Positions 25,910 to 35,879 of a stretch of DNA of 64,000 nucleotides are shown piece by piece. A program made the position numbers and the translations under genes. Source of the DNA: Arcticibacterium luteifluviistationis (lineage in GTDB: Bacteria > Bacteroidota > Bacteroidia > Cytophagales > Spirosomataceae). Location of the stretch: contig NZ_CP029480.1 of the NCBI RefSeq assembly GCF_003258705.1, forward strand, positions 2,294,001 through 2,358,000, in the 5' to 3' direction. How positions within the stretch are numbered: the first letter of the stretch is position 1; each line of letters opens with the position of its first letter. A model generated the notes under the pieces. That model was not told the origin of the DNA. It worked only from the letters and a program-made list of their open reading frames with translations, and made no database searches.

Positions 25910-26032
25910 AGTTTTTTAATTACGGATATGATTTATCCTCATAACTTTATGATGAATTCAAGGGGAACAACAACCTTATAAATTACTAAAAACTAGTAAT
26001 ATTCTAATATTTTAAACCTAAATATTTACTCT

Positions 26033-29000
26033 ATGAAATTAACATTTCTACAAAAGAAAAGGAGCCTTTTAAAGCAGACGGTCCTGCTCATACTGGCTCT
26101 TGGGATCTCGACCCTATCGCATGCGATTGACCGAAAGGTATCAGGAACAGTATCGGCTTCAGAAGATGGCACCCCTATGGTAGGTGTAAGTGTAACAGTA
26201 AAAGGTTCTACTAATGGAACCATTACAGACATTAATGGTAAATACAACCTTAACACTCCTGACAATGGAACCTTAGTTTTTAGTTTCATTGGTTATACAA
26301 CCAAAGAAGTAGCAATTGGAAATCAAACTTTGATTGACATCAGTTTAGATACTGATTCGGAAGCTCTAGATGAAATTATAGTGGTAGGTTATGGTACTCA
26401 GAAAAAGAGCCATTCAACAGGTGCTATTTCTAGGGTTGTAAACGACGACCTTGACCAAATTGCAGTAGCAAGAGTAGACGACGCCTTAGTAGGTCAAGTA
26501 TCTGGTGTAAATATTCAAGCAACAGATGGCGAAGCAGGTGCAGCTCCTACCATTACCATTAGAGGTGTAGGTTCTCTTTCTGGAGATTCTCAGCCATTAG
26601 TTGTTGTTGATGGTGTAATTGTAAGCTCTGACTTCTTAGGTTCATTAAATATGAATGATATAGCGTCTTTTGAAGTACTTAAAGATGCTGCTTCTTCTTC
26701 TATTTATGGTTCTAAAGGTGCTAATGGTATCATAATGATTACCACTAAGTCTGGTGGTGATGGTAAACCAACTATCAGTTATAACGCCTTTACTGGTGTG
26801 AAAGAGGCAAGACATAGTGATGCATACACGTTTTCTATAGCTGAAACTGCTGCTGCAGAATTAGCGGCAAATGGTGTAGTTTCTGATCAAACTAAATACA
26901 AGCAAGCAATTGGTGTTGATAGGTCATGGCAAGATGTCATTTTTGATGGTGGTAACATTAACAGTCATGCATTAAGCTTTAGAGGTGGTAATAAAGCAAC
27001 GAGCTTTAGTGTCGGATTTAACTACTTAAATGACGAAGGTGTTTTACTTACAGATAATTTCACTAAGTATGCGATAAACTTAAAGTTAGACACAAAAATT
27101 AATGATAAAATATCTTTTGGTGCTAACCTATCCCCTTCAAAAACTGTAAGGAGAAGATTTGATGGTTCTACACACGATATTCTAAGACAAACTAACTGGT
27201 TGCCTGTTTATCATGATGCTAGTACAATTGGTTTTGTAGACAGAAATGTTTACCCAGATGTTCAAATAGGAGATTACGCTGTTCAGCGTCACTTCGATAA
27301 TTATGATTTCAACGGAGACGGTGGGCAAGTAGATATCTCTAATACTTCTAATACTAATCCAGCCGCGAAAGTTTTAGAAAAAGAAAGATATGACAACAAA
27401 TTCAAAATCTTTGGAAGTATTTATGGAGACTATAAGATCACAGACCATTTAAGCTTCAGAACAACTTTCTCTAGTTCTTTTCAAGATACAAGGAGATCAA
27501 GATGGGAAGGCTCACTTTCAAGTAGAAACGGTGCATCTGATGCAAGTATGAGCGAAGGTGTTGAAAGTGAATTATATTTAATTTCTGACAACTTTCTATC
27601 TTACAATAATACATTTGGTAAGAGTGATGTGAGTGGTGTATTGGGTTTTGTAGGTGAAAATAGAAACTTCTTTGTTTCTTCTATGAGTGGTAGTGGATAT
27701 AGCAATGACTTAGTTAAAAACATATCAAACGCTACAGTTATCAATAGTGCTACTGCCTTTGATTGGAAAAAAACAGGAATGTCTTTTGTCTCTAGAATTA
27801 ACTATGCTTATGACGATAGATTCTTAGCATCTGTAAGTTTAAGAAGAGACGGTAGCTCTATTTTTGGTCAAGACTACAAATTTGGTAATTTCCCAGCAGC
27901 CTCTATAGGTTGGAACTTGGCGAACGAAGATTTCTTAAAAAGAAGTAAGATTATTTCAAATTTAAAATTCAGAGCAAGTTTTGGTGTTACGGGTAATGAC
28001 TTCCTTAATACAGGTAGTGTAGATTCAGATCGTAGTACTGGAGGTAGCATAAGTACAGGTAATGTCTTAGTAGATTACTATCCTTCTTTAGCTCTATTAG
28101 GTGCCACTACTGCAATAGTTGACGGTGCCATAGTTGGAGGATTTAATCCAGCGAACATTGCAAATGCTGAACTTCAATGGGAGCGTTTAGTTGAGTTCAA
28201 CCCTGGTCTTGATTTCGGTTTGTTTAACAATAGAGTGACAGGTTCGATTGATTATTACCAAAGAAACAGTAGCCAATTATTATTGAACAACCCTGTTTCA
28301 GTTACTACTGGTTTTAATTCAGCTCTTGTAAACTTAGGAAAAGTTAAAAACGAAGGTTTAGAGTTTGAACTAAGAACAAGGAACTTTGTCGGTAATAAAT
28401 TTAAATGGAGTACTACTGTAATAGCGACAACAAACAAAAACACTTTAGTAGATTTTGCAGACTCTGATGGTCAAATTACTTCAGTAGACAGCAAAAGAGC
28501 ATCTGAATGGATAAACCTTGTAGGTCAGCCAATTTCAACGTTTTACGGTTATGTAGTTGATAAAGATATTCCATTAGAGTACTTAAAGAATGCTTATCAC
28601 CCAGTTGGTGGCGAAGCTCAAGACGTATATGTAAAAGACCTAAATAATGACGGAGTTATTAATGATGATGATAAAAGGGCATTAGGTGATCCTTATCCTG
28701 ACTTCATTTGGAGTTTAACTAATAGTTTCAACTATGGTAACTTTGACTTTAGTTTCATGTTACAAGGCTCACATGGTGCTAAAGTTAGAAACATGGGTGA
28801 CCAGTACCTTTTCAATCAGTTTAATAGCCGTCAAGACTTTGAGCCGGAGACTACGCCGAATCAAGAGTTTATCCAGCAAAAAATCTTTACAGATGATATT
28901 GTTCAAGATGCTTCTTATGTAGCACTTAGAAATGTAAACATTGGGTACACTTTACCAGCTAGCTTATTAACCAAATTCAAAATCAATACTTTAAGAGTTT

Positions 29001-29158
29001 ACGTGTCAGGACAGAATTTATTCTATAAAACTGCGTCAGATTACACAGGCTTTAACCCTGAGTCTATAGACAGAACTGGCCCTACCACTTATGGTTACCA
29101 GAGAGCAGGTTCTCCAATTTACAGTACTAAGTCTATAGGTTTAAGTCTAAACTTTTAA
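26033..29158 (+). CDS. SusC/RagA-family TonB-dependent outer-membrane transporter
   Basis: 1041 residues. The signal peptide ends near STLSHA. A CarboxypepD-regulatory-like domain (VSGTVSASEDGTPMVGVSVT, about 35-115) precedes the TonB box region DEIIVVGYGTQKK. The plug has PTITIRGVGSLSG and PLVVVDGVI, then the Bacteroidota signature EVLKDAASSSIYGSKGANG. The rest is the beta-barrel ending in LSLNF. It imports oligosaccharides across the outer membrane with the SusD lipoprotein encoded 19 bp downstream. The neighbouring lyases indicate alginate oligomers as cargo. Regulation is probably by the divergent LacI. Confidence 0.96.
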   Translation: MKLTFLQKKRSLLKQTVLLILALGISTLSHAIDRKVSGTVSASEDGTPMVGVSVTVKGSTNGTITDINGKYNLNTPDNGTLVFSFIGYTTKEVAIGNQTLIDISLDTDSEALDEIIVVGYGTQKKSHSTGAISRVVNDDLDQIAVARVDDALVGQVSGVNIQATDGEAGAAPTITIRGVGSLSGDSQPLVVVDGVIVSSDFLGSLNMNDIASFEVLKDAASSSIYGSKGANGIIMITTKSGGDGKPTISYNAFTGVKEARHSDAYTFSIAETAAAELAANGVVSDQTKYKQAIGVDRSWQDVIFDGGNINSHALSFRGGNKATSFSVGFNYLNDEGVLLTDNFTKYAINLKLDTKINDKISFGANLSPSKTVRRRFDGSTHDILRQTNWLPVYHDASTIGFVDRNVYPDVQIGDYAVQRHFDNYDFNGDGGQVDISNTSNTNPAAKVLEKERYDNKFKIFGSIYGDYKITDHLSFRTTFSSSFQDTRRSRWEGSLSSRNGASDASMSEGVESELYLISDNFLSYNNTFGKSDVSGVLGFVGENRNFFVSSMSGSGYSNDLVKNISNATVINSATAFDWKKTGMSFVSRINYAYDDRFLASVSLRRDGSSIFGQDYKFGNFPAASIGWNLANEDFLKRSKIISNLKFRASFGVTGNDFLNTGSVDSDRSTGGSISTGNVLVDYYPSLALLGATTAIVDGAIVGGFNPANIANAELQWERLVEFNPGLDFGLFNNRVTGSIDYYQRNSSQLLLNNPVSVTTGFNSALVNLGKVKNEGLEFELRTRNFVGNKFKWSTTVIATTNKNTLVDFADSDGQITSVDSKRASEWINLVGQPISTFYGYVVDKDIPLEYLKNAYHPVGGEAQDVYVKDLNNDGVINDDDKRALGDPYPDFIWSLTNSFNYGNFDFSFMLQGSHGAKVRNMGDQYLFNQFNSRQDFEPETTPNQEFIQQKIFTDDIVQDASYVALRNVNIGYTLPASLLTKFKINTLRVYVSGQNLFYKTASDYTGFNPESIDRTGPTTYGYQRAGSPIYSTKSIGLSLNF

Positions 29159-29177
29159 TTAAAACATTTAAGATATT

Positions 29178-30602
29178 ATGAAACGAATGAATTATATGAT
29201 AGCTGCACTTGTGGGAACAGTATTGCTTTCTTGCGATAGTTCTTACCTAGAGCCAGCTCCTACTTCAGGAATTACGTCGGGTAATTTTTATACCAACGCA
29301 GCTGAAGTTGAAACAGCAGTCATTAACATGTATGATGGTATCCAAGGTACCAACTCTACAAGCAGTAATGATAACCACGGTGTTATGTATGAATTTTACG
29401 TAACAGAAATGCGAAGTGACAACACCAAGACTAAGTCTTTTGAAGGTGAGCAAGCACAGTTTGAGGACTTCTCAATCACGCCAAATAATGGAGTAATAAC
29501 AGACTACTATGCTAGTTTTTACAATGTAATTGCAAGAGCTAACGTGGTTTTGGAAAATTTAGATGCAGTAGCAGATGCTGGAACTAAAGCTGCTTTTGAA
29601 AGTGAGGCTAAGTTTATTAGAGCTTATGCTTATTTTAACTTGGTTCGTCTTTATGGTGATATTCCTTTAATTGACAAGACGATTTCACCTTTAGATAAAG
29701 AGATACAATTCACAAGAGCTTCTACTTCTTCTATATATAGCTTAATTGTAAGTGACCTGACAACTGCTGTTGCTGGTTTAAATAACACGTACAGAACAAG
29801 GGCGTCAAAAGCTGCTGCACAGGCTCTTTTAGCAAAAGTATATTTAACGCAAGGAAGCAACTATTCAGAGGCAAAAACTTTGTTAGAATCTGTAATGTCT
29901 TCTGGTTACTCTCTTGAGTCTAACTTTAAAGATATATTCTATAAAGAAGACAATAACGAAGTAATTTTCGGAATCGGATATGCTTCCGACTTATCTTCTG
30001 ATAGTCAAAACTTTTCGGGTGAAATGTTAAATGCTGTAGGTAGAACTACCGGAGTTAATTATGTTACTGCAGAAGCTAAAGCTGCAATAGATGCTGGTGG
30101 TGGAAACAGAGCTATGTACTCTTACAGACAAGATAAATTACAGAACGAATTTAACCAGGTGGTTAAGTATTTGCCAAATGGTGATGAAGATCTTGGAATA
30201 GCGGCTACTTCTTCAAACGCTACTCTTGCAGGTAATGACTGGATTGTTCTAAGATATGCTGACGTGTTATTAATGCATGCTGAAGCTATTATGGCAGGTG
30301 GTGCAGAAACTTCTGATGCTAGTGCAATTGCCTCTTTTCAAGCTGTTAGAAACAGAGCAGGTTTGACAGATGCTGTTACATCTATCTCTAAAGCTGACCT
30401 TTTAGCTGAAAGACGCGTTGAGTTAGCTTTTGAAAATCATAGGTTTTTTGACCTAGTTCGTTTTAATGAGGCAGAAAGTGTACTAACTAAGTACTCTGCT
30501 GATAATGGATATAGTTTCTCCGCTACAGACTTACTATTACCTATTCCTCAAAGAGAAATCAATCTTAGTCAAGGTGTTTTGAGTCAAAACCCAGGATACT
30601 AA
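29178..30602 (+). CDS. SusD/RagB-family glycan-binding lipoprotein
   Basis: 474 residues. The lipobox gives Cys19 (VLLSCDSSYLEPAP). SusD features include the SGNFYTNAAEVETAVINMYD start, the tetratricopeptide-like core with ESEAKFIRAYAYFNLVRLYG, and a C-terminal RRVELAFENHRFFDLVRF followed by LLLPIPQREI. It forms the lid of the SusC transporter and binds the incoming oligosaccharide, here probably alginate. A strong hairpin follows 8 bp after its stop. Confidence 0.96.
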   Translation: MKRMNYMIAALVGTVLLSCDSSYLEPAPTSGITSGNFYTNAAEVETAVINMYDGIQGTNSTSSNDNHGVMYEFYVTEMRSDNTKTKSFEGEQAQFEDFSITPNNGVITDYYASFYNVIARANVVLENLDAVADAGTKAAFESEAKFIRAYAYFNLVRLYGDIPLIDKTISPLDKEIQFTRASTSSIYSLIVSDLTTAVAGLNNTYRTRASKAAAQALLAKVYLTQGSNYSEAKTLLESVMSSGYSLESNFKDIFYKEDNNEVIFGIGYASDLSSDSQNFSGEMLNAVGRTTGVNYVTAEAKAAIDAGGGNRAMYSYRQDKLQNEFNQVVKYLPNGDEDLGIAATSSNATLAGNDWIVLRYADVLLMHAEAIMAGGAETSDASAIASFQAVRNRAGLTDAVTSISKADLLAERRVELAFENHRFFDLVRFNEAESVLTKYSADNGYSFSATDLLLPIPQREINLSQGVLSQNPGY

Positions 30603-30610
30603 TAAAAATA

Positions 30611-30638
30611 AAAGGAGGGAGAGACTTCTCCCTCCTTT
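30611..30638 (+). terminator. Intra-operon terminator/attenuator after susD
   Basis: Perfect 12-bp arms AAAGGAGGGAGA and TCTCCCTCCTTT around the loop GACT, ending in TTTAT. It is placed between susD and the PL6 gene with only 13 bp left before the PL6 start. It probably lowers read-through, or protects the susCD message so the transport pair is made in excess over the enzymes. Confidence 0.7.
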
Positions 30639-30651
30639 ATTCAACCATTTT

Positions 30652-32892
30652 ATGAAAAAAATAATAATATTTCTACTTTTCATATCCTTAAGCTCATTTG
30701 GGGCGGAGAAACTTGTTTCTTCAAACTCGGAGCTAAAAGAGGCCATAAAAATGGCTAAGCCAGGAGACATTATCATAATGGCTAATGGAGTTTGGAAAAA
30801 TACTGAAATTCTGTTTTCGGCAAAAGGTACTAAATCACAACCAATAACATTAAAAGCACAAGAAAAGGGAAAAGTAACCCTAGAAGAAAGTTCTAACTTA
30901 AGAATTTCAGGAGAATACCTAATAGTTAAAGGTCTCGTTTTTAAAAATGGCTTCTCTCCTACTTCTGAAGTAATCTCGTTTAGAAAGGATTCGAAAACTT
31001 TAGCTAATAATTCTCGTCTTACAGAAGTGGTAATTGACAACTTCAATGGCCCTGAAAGGTATGATGTACAGGCATGGACTATACTTTATGGTAAAAACAA
31101 CAGAGTAGACCATTGTAGTTTTATAAACAAAAGAACTCAGGGTGTAACACTAATCGTAAGATTAAACACAGCTGAAAGCGTTGAAAATAACCATCAAATT
31201 GACCATAATTATTTTGGACCTCGTCAAAACCTAGGTTCCAATGGTGGTGAAACATTGAGAATAGGAACTAGCCACTTTTCTATGATGAATTCGAAGTCAA
31301 TTGTAGAATACAATTACTTTGACAGATGTGATGGCGAGCATGAAATTATCTCAAACAAATCTGGTCAGAACACATACCGATTTAACACTTTCTTTGAATG
31401 TAAAGGAACCTTAACCATGCGTCATGGCAATGAAACTCATGTAGAAGGAAATGTATTTTTCGGAAACGGCGTATCTAACACTGGTGGTATTCGTGTCATT
31501 AATGAGAAGCAAACAGTAATTAACAACTATTGTGAAGGATTAACAGGAAATAGATTTAGAGGAGCATTAACAGTTATGAATGGAGTGCCAAATTCTCCCC
31601 TTAACAGATATGTCTCTGTCAAAGAGTCTAAAATAGAAGGCAATAGTCTAATCAATTGTGATCATATTGAGCTTTGTGCCGGAAGTGATTCAGAACGAAG
31701 TGCCATACCTCAAACCACAAGCTTATCGAGAAATCTATTTGTTTCCAACTCACCAAAAATGTTCGGTATTTTTGATGATATTTCTGGACTAAGCTTTGAT
31801 AAGAATATTATCTCAGGTGCAATAGAATCTCCTTCAAAAAAGGGTTTCACTAGTAAGGATATCAAGTTAATAAGAAATGAAAAAGGACTTTTGATACCCC
31901 AAGGAAAAGAGTTAGGTGCTGGTGCACAAATAGCTAATTTCGCAAACAGAGAAAATACTGGAGTAACTTGGTATACGTCTTTGACTGTTGATACTCCTTT
32001 TGACTCTGGTAATAAAATAGAAGTTAATTCAGGTTTAAACACCCTGTATGAAGCCATAAATAATTCAAAACCTGGCGATATTCTTATCTTAACTGATGGA
32101 ACTTACAGTACTTCTAAATCAATTGAAATACCCCATACGCTCAGTATTATTTCTAACAATAAGGCCAAACTTCTTTTTGAAACCAAAGCTCTTTTTACCA
32201 TAGTAAATGGTGGAAGTTTAAAAATTAAAGGTTTGCATATTGATGGTGAAGAAGCACCAGACGGACCATTAAATTCTGTAATTACCACCAGCAAGTATTC
32301 TATGAACAAAAATTACAAACTTTTTATAGAAGATTGTGATTTCATAAACTTGGATGTTAATAATTACTTCAATGTACTACGTGTAGCTCCTTCTACTTTT
32401 GCAGACACCGTATCTATCAAAAACTCGACATTTGAAAATATTTCGGGGGCAGTTCTTGCTTTGAATAGAGAATCAGATGATATAGGAATTTACAATGCTG
32501 AAACTGTACTCATTGAAAACTGCAGCTTTAAAAACATTGAAGGAGCAGCCCTAGACTTATATCGCGGTGGTACGGATGAAAGCACCACAGCCGGTTTTTT
32601 AAATGTGGCTCATTGCTATTTCGAAAATGTTGGCCTGTCAAAAAAAAACAAGAAAGGAACATCGGTCAGCTTATTGGGTGTACAAAATGCAAACATAGAA
32701 AATAGCATTTTTAAGGCCACCGCCCCTTTAGATTTTATACTTACAGTAGGAGAGCCTATCAATATCATTCATCACTGTCAAATAGAAGATTCGCAGATTC
32801 TAAACATTGAAGGAGAAGGTTTTGAGAACCATAATAACTCAAGTGAAATTAAAATAGGAGATGATAACAAACCTGTAGGTCTATTAAAATGA
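30652..32892 (+). CDS. PL6-family alginate lyase, two beta-helix domains
   Basis: 746 residues with the signal MKKIIIFLLFISLSSFG. The N-terminal right-handed beta-helix, about 20-420, carries PL6 features: NGGETLRIGTSHFSM, then the catalytic pair Lys236 (ISNKSGQNTYRFN) and Arg257 (TLTMRHGN), with acidic residues at EHE 229-231 for calcium. A second beta-helix fills about 430-746, as in long two-domain PL6 enzymes. It cleaves alginate by beta-elimination, or possibly a dermatan-like uronan in other PL6 members. The rest of the operon makes alginate far more likely. Its stop overlaps the next start (ATGA). Confidence 0.9.
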   Translation: MKKIIIFLLFISLSSFGAEKLVSSNSELKEAIKMAKPGDIIIMANGVWKNTEILFSAKGTKSQPITLKAQEKGKVTLEESSNLRISGEYLIVKGLVFKNGFSPTSEVISFRKDSKTLANNSRLTEVVIDNFNGPERYDVQAWTILYGKNNRVDHCSFINKRTQGVTLIVRLNTAESVENNHQIDHNYFGPRQNLGSNGGETLRIGTSHFSMMNSKSIVEYNYFDRCDGEHEIISNKSGQNTYRFNTFFECKGTLTMRHGNETHVEGNVFFGNGVSNTGGIRVINEKQTVINNYCEGLTGNRFRGALTVMNGVPNSPLNRYVSVKESKIEGNSLINCDHIELCAGSDSERSAIPQTTSLSRNLFVSNSPKMFGIFDDISGLSFDKNIISGAIESPSKKGFTSKDIKLIRNEKGLLIPQGKELGAGAQIANFANRENTGVTWYTSLTVDTPFDSGNKIEVNSGLNTLYEAINNSKPGDILILTDGTYSTSKSIEIPHTLSIISNNKAKLLFETKALFTIVNGGSLKIKGLHIDGEEAPDGPLNSVITTSKYSMNKNYKLFIEDCDFINLDVNNYFNVLRVAPSTFADTVSIKNSTFENISGAVLALNRESDDIGIYNAETVLIENCSFKNIEGAALDLYRGGTDESTTAGFLNVAHCYFENVGLSKKNKKGTSVSLLGVQNANIENSIFKATAPLDFILTVGEPINIIHHCQIEDSQILNIEGEGFENHNNSSEIKIGDDNKPVGLLK

Positions 32893-35114
32893 ACAAAAAT
32901 ATTATTTACGTATTTCTTCTTTTCTTAGCTGTCACCTTAAAAACTATTGGTCAAAATCATGAACACATCATTATTAACAAGGAGCAGTTATCGTATATAA
33001 AAGAGAATTTGGGTCAAGCTCCATTGTTTGACCAAACTTTAGCAAAAGTAAGAGCCAAACTTGATGCAGAAATTGCTGCGGGGTTTGATGTTCCAATTCC
33101 TAAAGATTTAGCTGGTGGTTACACACACGAAACACACCGAAAAAATTATCTGCTTATGGAGCAAGCAGGTTCTGTGTATAGAATTACGGGAGATGAGAAA
33201 TACGCAATCTTTATTAAAGAGATGCTATTTAAGTATGCCGAACTATACCCCACTCTTGACTTACACCCTGCCACAAGGTCCTACTCCAGAGGAAAACTTT
33301 TTTGGCAATGTCTTAATGACGCTAACTGGTTAGTAAGCGTAAGTCAAGCCTATGATAGCATTTACGAATGGTTGAATAATAGAGAAAGGAAGCTAATTGA
33401 AGCACAACTTTTAAAACCTTTTGCGGAGTTTCTTTCCACAGGAAACCCGCAATTTTTTAACCGAATTCATAACCATAGCACTTGGGCTTGTGCGGCCGTA
33501 GGTCTCACAGGTCTTGCTATTGGTGATGAACAATTAGTAAAAAATGCTCTTTATGGTTTAGAAGAAGACGGTTTAAGTGCTAAAGCTCATGACAATGATG
33601 GGGCACTAATCAAATCTGACACTAAAGGTTTTTTAGCTCAAATTGATGGTTTATTTTCACCAGATGGCTTGTACTCAGAAGGGCCTTACTATCATCGTTA
33701 CGCCATTTATCCATTTTTGTTATTCGCGGTTGGGCTTGAAAATGCAAAACCAGAGCTAGAAATCTTCAAATACAGAGACGGTTCTTTATTAAAATCCGTC
33801 AACACACTCTTGGCTGAAAGTAATGAAAAAGGTGATTTTTTCCCTTTAAACGATGCTCAGAAAGGGATGTCGATTTATAACTCTTCTTTAATATCAGCAG
33901 TTGACATTGCTTATTATTACGGTGGCCGAAACCCTAGTTTACTCTCTATTGCTAAAACACAAGATGCTGTAAATCTTGACGCCACAGGAATGGCGGTAGG
34001 TTTAGACCTTCCGAAAGCAGAACCATTGGTACGTAAATCAATGGTTATTAAAGATGGTGCAAATGGCGATTTGGGAGCCTTAGGGATATTAAGATCAGGT
34101 GATGGAAAAGAATTGATTTTCAAGTTTGGCTCGCAAGGCATGGGACATGGTCATTTTGACAAACTCTCTTACTCTTTCTATAATAAAGGATTTGAGGTTG
34201 TCCAAGACTATGGAATGGCTCGTTTTGTAAATATTGAACAAAAAGGCGGTGGCGGTTACCTTAAAGAAAACACAACATTTGCAAAGCAAACGATTGGACA
34301 CAATACACTTGTCATTAACGAGACGTCGCACTTTAACGGAAATACAGACATAGCCGAATTGCACGCCCCCTATCTTAATTTTAAAGATATTTCAAATACG
34401 AACATTCAAGTAATCTCAGCATCTGACACCAATGCCTATGAAAAAATTAAAATGACCAGAACGCTATTTATGCTGGATGATTCATTTTTTGACAATGCTC
34501 TTACCATAGACTTATTCAAAGTAAACAGTGAGAAGCCAAATCAATATGACCTACCACTTTATTATCAAGGCCAATGGATCTCTACTAATTTTGAATACCA
34601 AATTCCAGATAACTTAGGAAAGTTAGGTTCTGCCAATGGGTATCAACATATTTGGAAAGAAGCAGAATCTACTTTAGATGGCTCAAATATGCAATTCACT
34701 TGGTTAAACCAAGGTAAGTTTTATACGTATACTGCTGCCAGTCACCAGGGTGATGAACTTATAGCCGGAAGATTAGGTGCTACTGACTCAAATTTCAATT
34801 TGAGAAGGGACCCTATGTTAATTCAAAGGAGAAAAAACGCTACAACGACTTCTTTTGCTAGTATTACAGAAACACATGGTGCATATTCTCCAGTAGACGA
34901 AAAAGCAATAAATCCTTATAGTAAAATAAAGTCTATTAACATAGAACTAGACAATGAGGAATTCACTGTATTGAGAATCAAGACTGATGATAAAGAAGGT
35001 GTTCTGGCAATTGCCAACAAAGATTTTGACAGTAAGCATTTAGTCAATTTTAAAGGGACTAACCTTAAATGGGAAGGACCTTATTACTTTAATTTAATGG
35101 AAAATAAACAATGA
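32889..35114 (+). CDS. PL17-family oligoalginate lyase (heparinase II/III fold)
   Basis: 741 residues with a signal peptide ending near KTIGQ. The N-terminal alpha-toroid carries RIHNHSTWACAAVG (Asn195, His196) and LYSEGPYYHRYAIYPF, corresponding to the substrate-binding Asn/His and catalytic Tyr of PL17 enzymes. The C-terminal heparinase-like beta-sandwich has GMGHGHFDKLSYSFY, with a catalytic or zinc-binding His. It acts on alginate oligomers exolytically to give the unsaturated monomer that becomes DEH. It overlaps both neighbours by 4 bp, so it is translationally coupled to the PL6 and SDR genes. Confidence 0.92.
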   Translation: MNKNIIYVFLLFLAVTLKTIGQNHEHIIINKEQLSYIKENLGQAPLFDQTLAKVRAKLDAEIAAGFDVPIPKDLAGGYTHETHRKNYLLMEQAGSVYRITGDEKYAIFIKEMLFKYAELYPTLDLHPATRSYSRGKLFWQCLNDANWLVSVSQAYDSIYEWLNNRERKLIEAQLLKPFAEFLSTGNPQFFNRIHNHSTWACAAVGLTGLAIGDEQLVKNALYGLEEDGLSAKAHDNDGALIKSDTKGFLAQIDGLFSPDGLYSEGPYYHRYAIYPFLLFAVGLENAKPELEIFKYRDGSLLKSVNTLLAESNEKGDFFPLNDAQKGMSIYNSSLISAVDIAYYYGGRNPSLLSIAKTQDAVNLDATGMAVGLDLPKAEPLVRKSMVIKDGANGDLGALGILRSGDGKELIFKFGSQGMGHGHFDKLSYSFYNKGFEVVQDYGMARFVNIEQKGGGGYLKENTTFAKQTIGHNTLVINETSHFNGNTDIAELHAPYLNFKDISNTNIQVISASDTNAYEKIKMTRTLFMLDDSFFDNALTIDLFKVNSEKPNQYDLPLYYQGQWISTNFEYQIPDNLGKLGSANGYQHIWKEAESTLDGSNMQFTWLNQGKFYTYTAASHQGDELIAGRLGATDSNFNLRRDPMLIQRRKNATTTSFASITETHGAYSPVDEKAINPYSKIKSINIELDNEEFTVLRIKTDDKEGVLAIANKDFDSKHLVNFKGTNLKWEGPYYFNLMENKQ

Positions 35115-35866
35115 CAAACTTAAAAGGCAAAGTAGCGATTGTTACTGGGGGGGGGAGAGATATCGGTAAGATGACATCGATAAAGTTAGCTTCTATGGGA
35201 GCTAAGGTGGTAGTGAATTACTTTGGCGGAAAAGATGCAGCAGAGCAAACTTTGAAGGAAATTAAAGCCCTAGGCGGAGAAGCTATATTATTTCAGGGCG
35301 ACATGACTAAACCTGCACAGGTTGAAAATCTGTTAAAGTCTACAATTGCAGCTTTCGGTTCTGAAATCAATATTTTAGTAAACAATGCTGGTGGCTTAAT
35401 TGCACGAAAAACATTGGCAGAAATGGACGAAGATTTCATCAACTCAGTTTTTAGATTAAACTTCAATACTACATTCTTAGTAACTAAGGCAGTTGTTCCG
35501 CATATGCCTAAAGGTTCTTCCATCATCAATTTAGCATCTCAGGCAGGAAGAGACGGCGGCGGCGGCGGGTCCGCAGCCTATTCATCTTCAAAAGGAGCAG
35601 TAATGACTTTCTCCCGTGCCATGGCCAAAGAATTAGGGCCACAAGGTATCAGAGTTAACTCATTATGCCCTGGAATGATTGCAACGACTTTTCATGACAC
35701 TTTCACTAAAGATGAAATTAGAACTAAAGTAGCCGCTGGCACTCCTTTAAGACGAGAAGGAAGACCTGAAGAAGTAGCCGACTTAATAGCATATTTAGCC
35801 ACAGACCAATCTTCTTTTATAACCGGAAATAATATTGACATAAACGGAGGCCTAGCCTTTTCATAA
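35111..35866 (+). CDS. SDR-family reductase, candidate DEH reductase
   Basis: 251 residues. Classical SDR motifs are TGGGRDIG at 12-19, NNAG at 91-94, Ser143, and Tyr157-x3-Lys161. From its place directly after PL17 and before kdgF, it probably reduces 4-deoxy-L-erythro-5-hexoseulose uronate (DEH) to 2-keto-3-deoxy-D-gluconate in the cytoplasm (inference). Oddities: the nucleotide-binding glycines are encoded by nine consecutive G bases, and a GGC-repeat codes five glycines at 149-153, both rare in this AT-rich DNA. A second SDR is encoded three genes on, so the roles of the two cannot be told apart by sequence alone. Confidence 0.88.
   Translation: MTNLKGKVAIVTGGGRDIGKMTSIKLASMGAKVVVNYFGGKDAAEQTLKEIKALGGEAILFQGDMTKPAQVENLLKSTIAAFGSEINILVNNAGGLIARKTLAEMDEDFINSVFRLNFNTTFLVTKAVVPHMPKGSSIINLASQAGRDGGGGGSAAYSSSKGAVMTFSRAMAKELGPQGIRVNSLCPGMIATTFHDTFTKDEIRTKVAAGTPLRREGRPEEVADLIAYLATDQSSFITGNNIDINGGLAFS
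35147..35155 (+). repeat. Poly-G tract of nine inside the SDR gene
   Basis: Nine G bases in a row encode Gly13-Gly14-Gly15 of the SDR cofactor loop. Loss or gain of one base would truncate the protein near residue 15. It is the longest G-run I noticed in the window. Confidence 0.9.
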
Positions 35867-35879
35867 TAAACAAAAAAAA

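Larger units (their letters stand above)
25684..26032. other. 349-bp divergent control region of the alginate locus
   Basis: It contains the tandem LacI-type operator and candidate susC promoter listed separately. A 7-bp AT-rich stem (ATTACTA/TAGTAAT, 25982-26000) lies about 33 nt before the susC start in the leader. No coding frame or RNA gene is evident. Confidence 0.6.

Noticed and set aside
25982-26000. Stem in the susC leader as a riboswitch or sRNA target
   Set aside because: Only 7 AT-rich pairs; no conserved motif or alternative structure could be seen.
30537-31046. 169-codon open frame on the minus strand across the susD/PL6 junction
   Set aside because: It lies opposite two clear genes and the terminator, and its protein has no recognisable domain.
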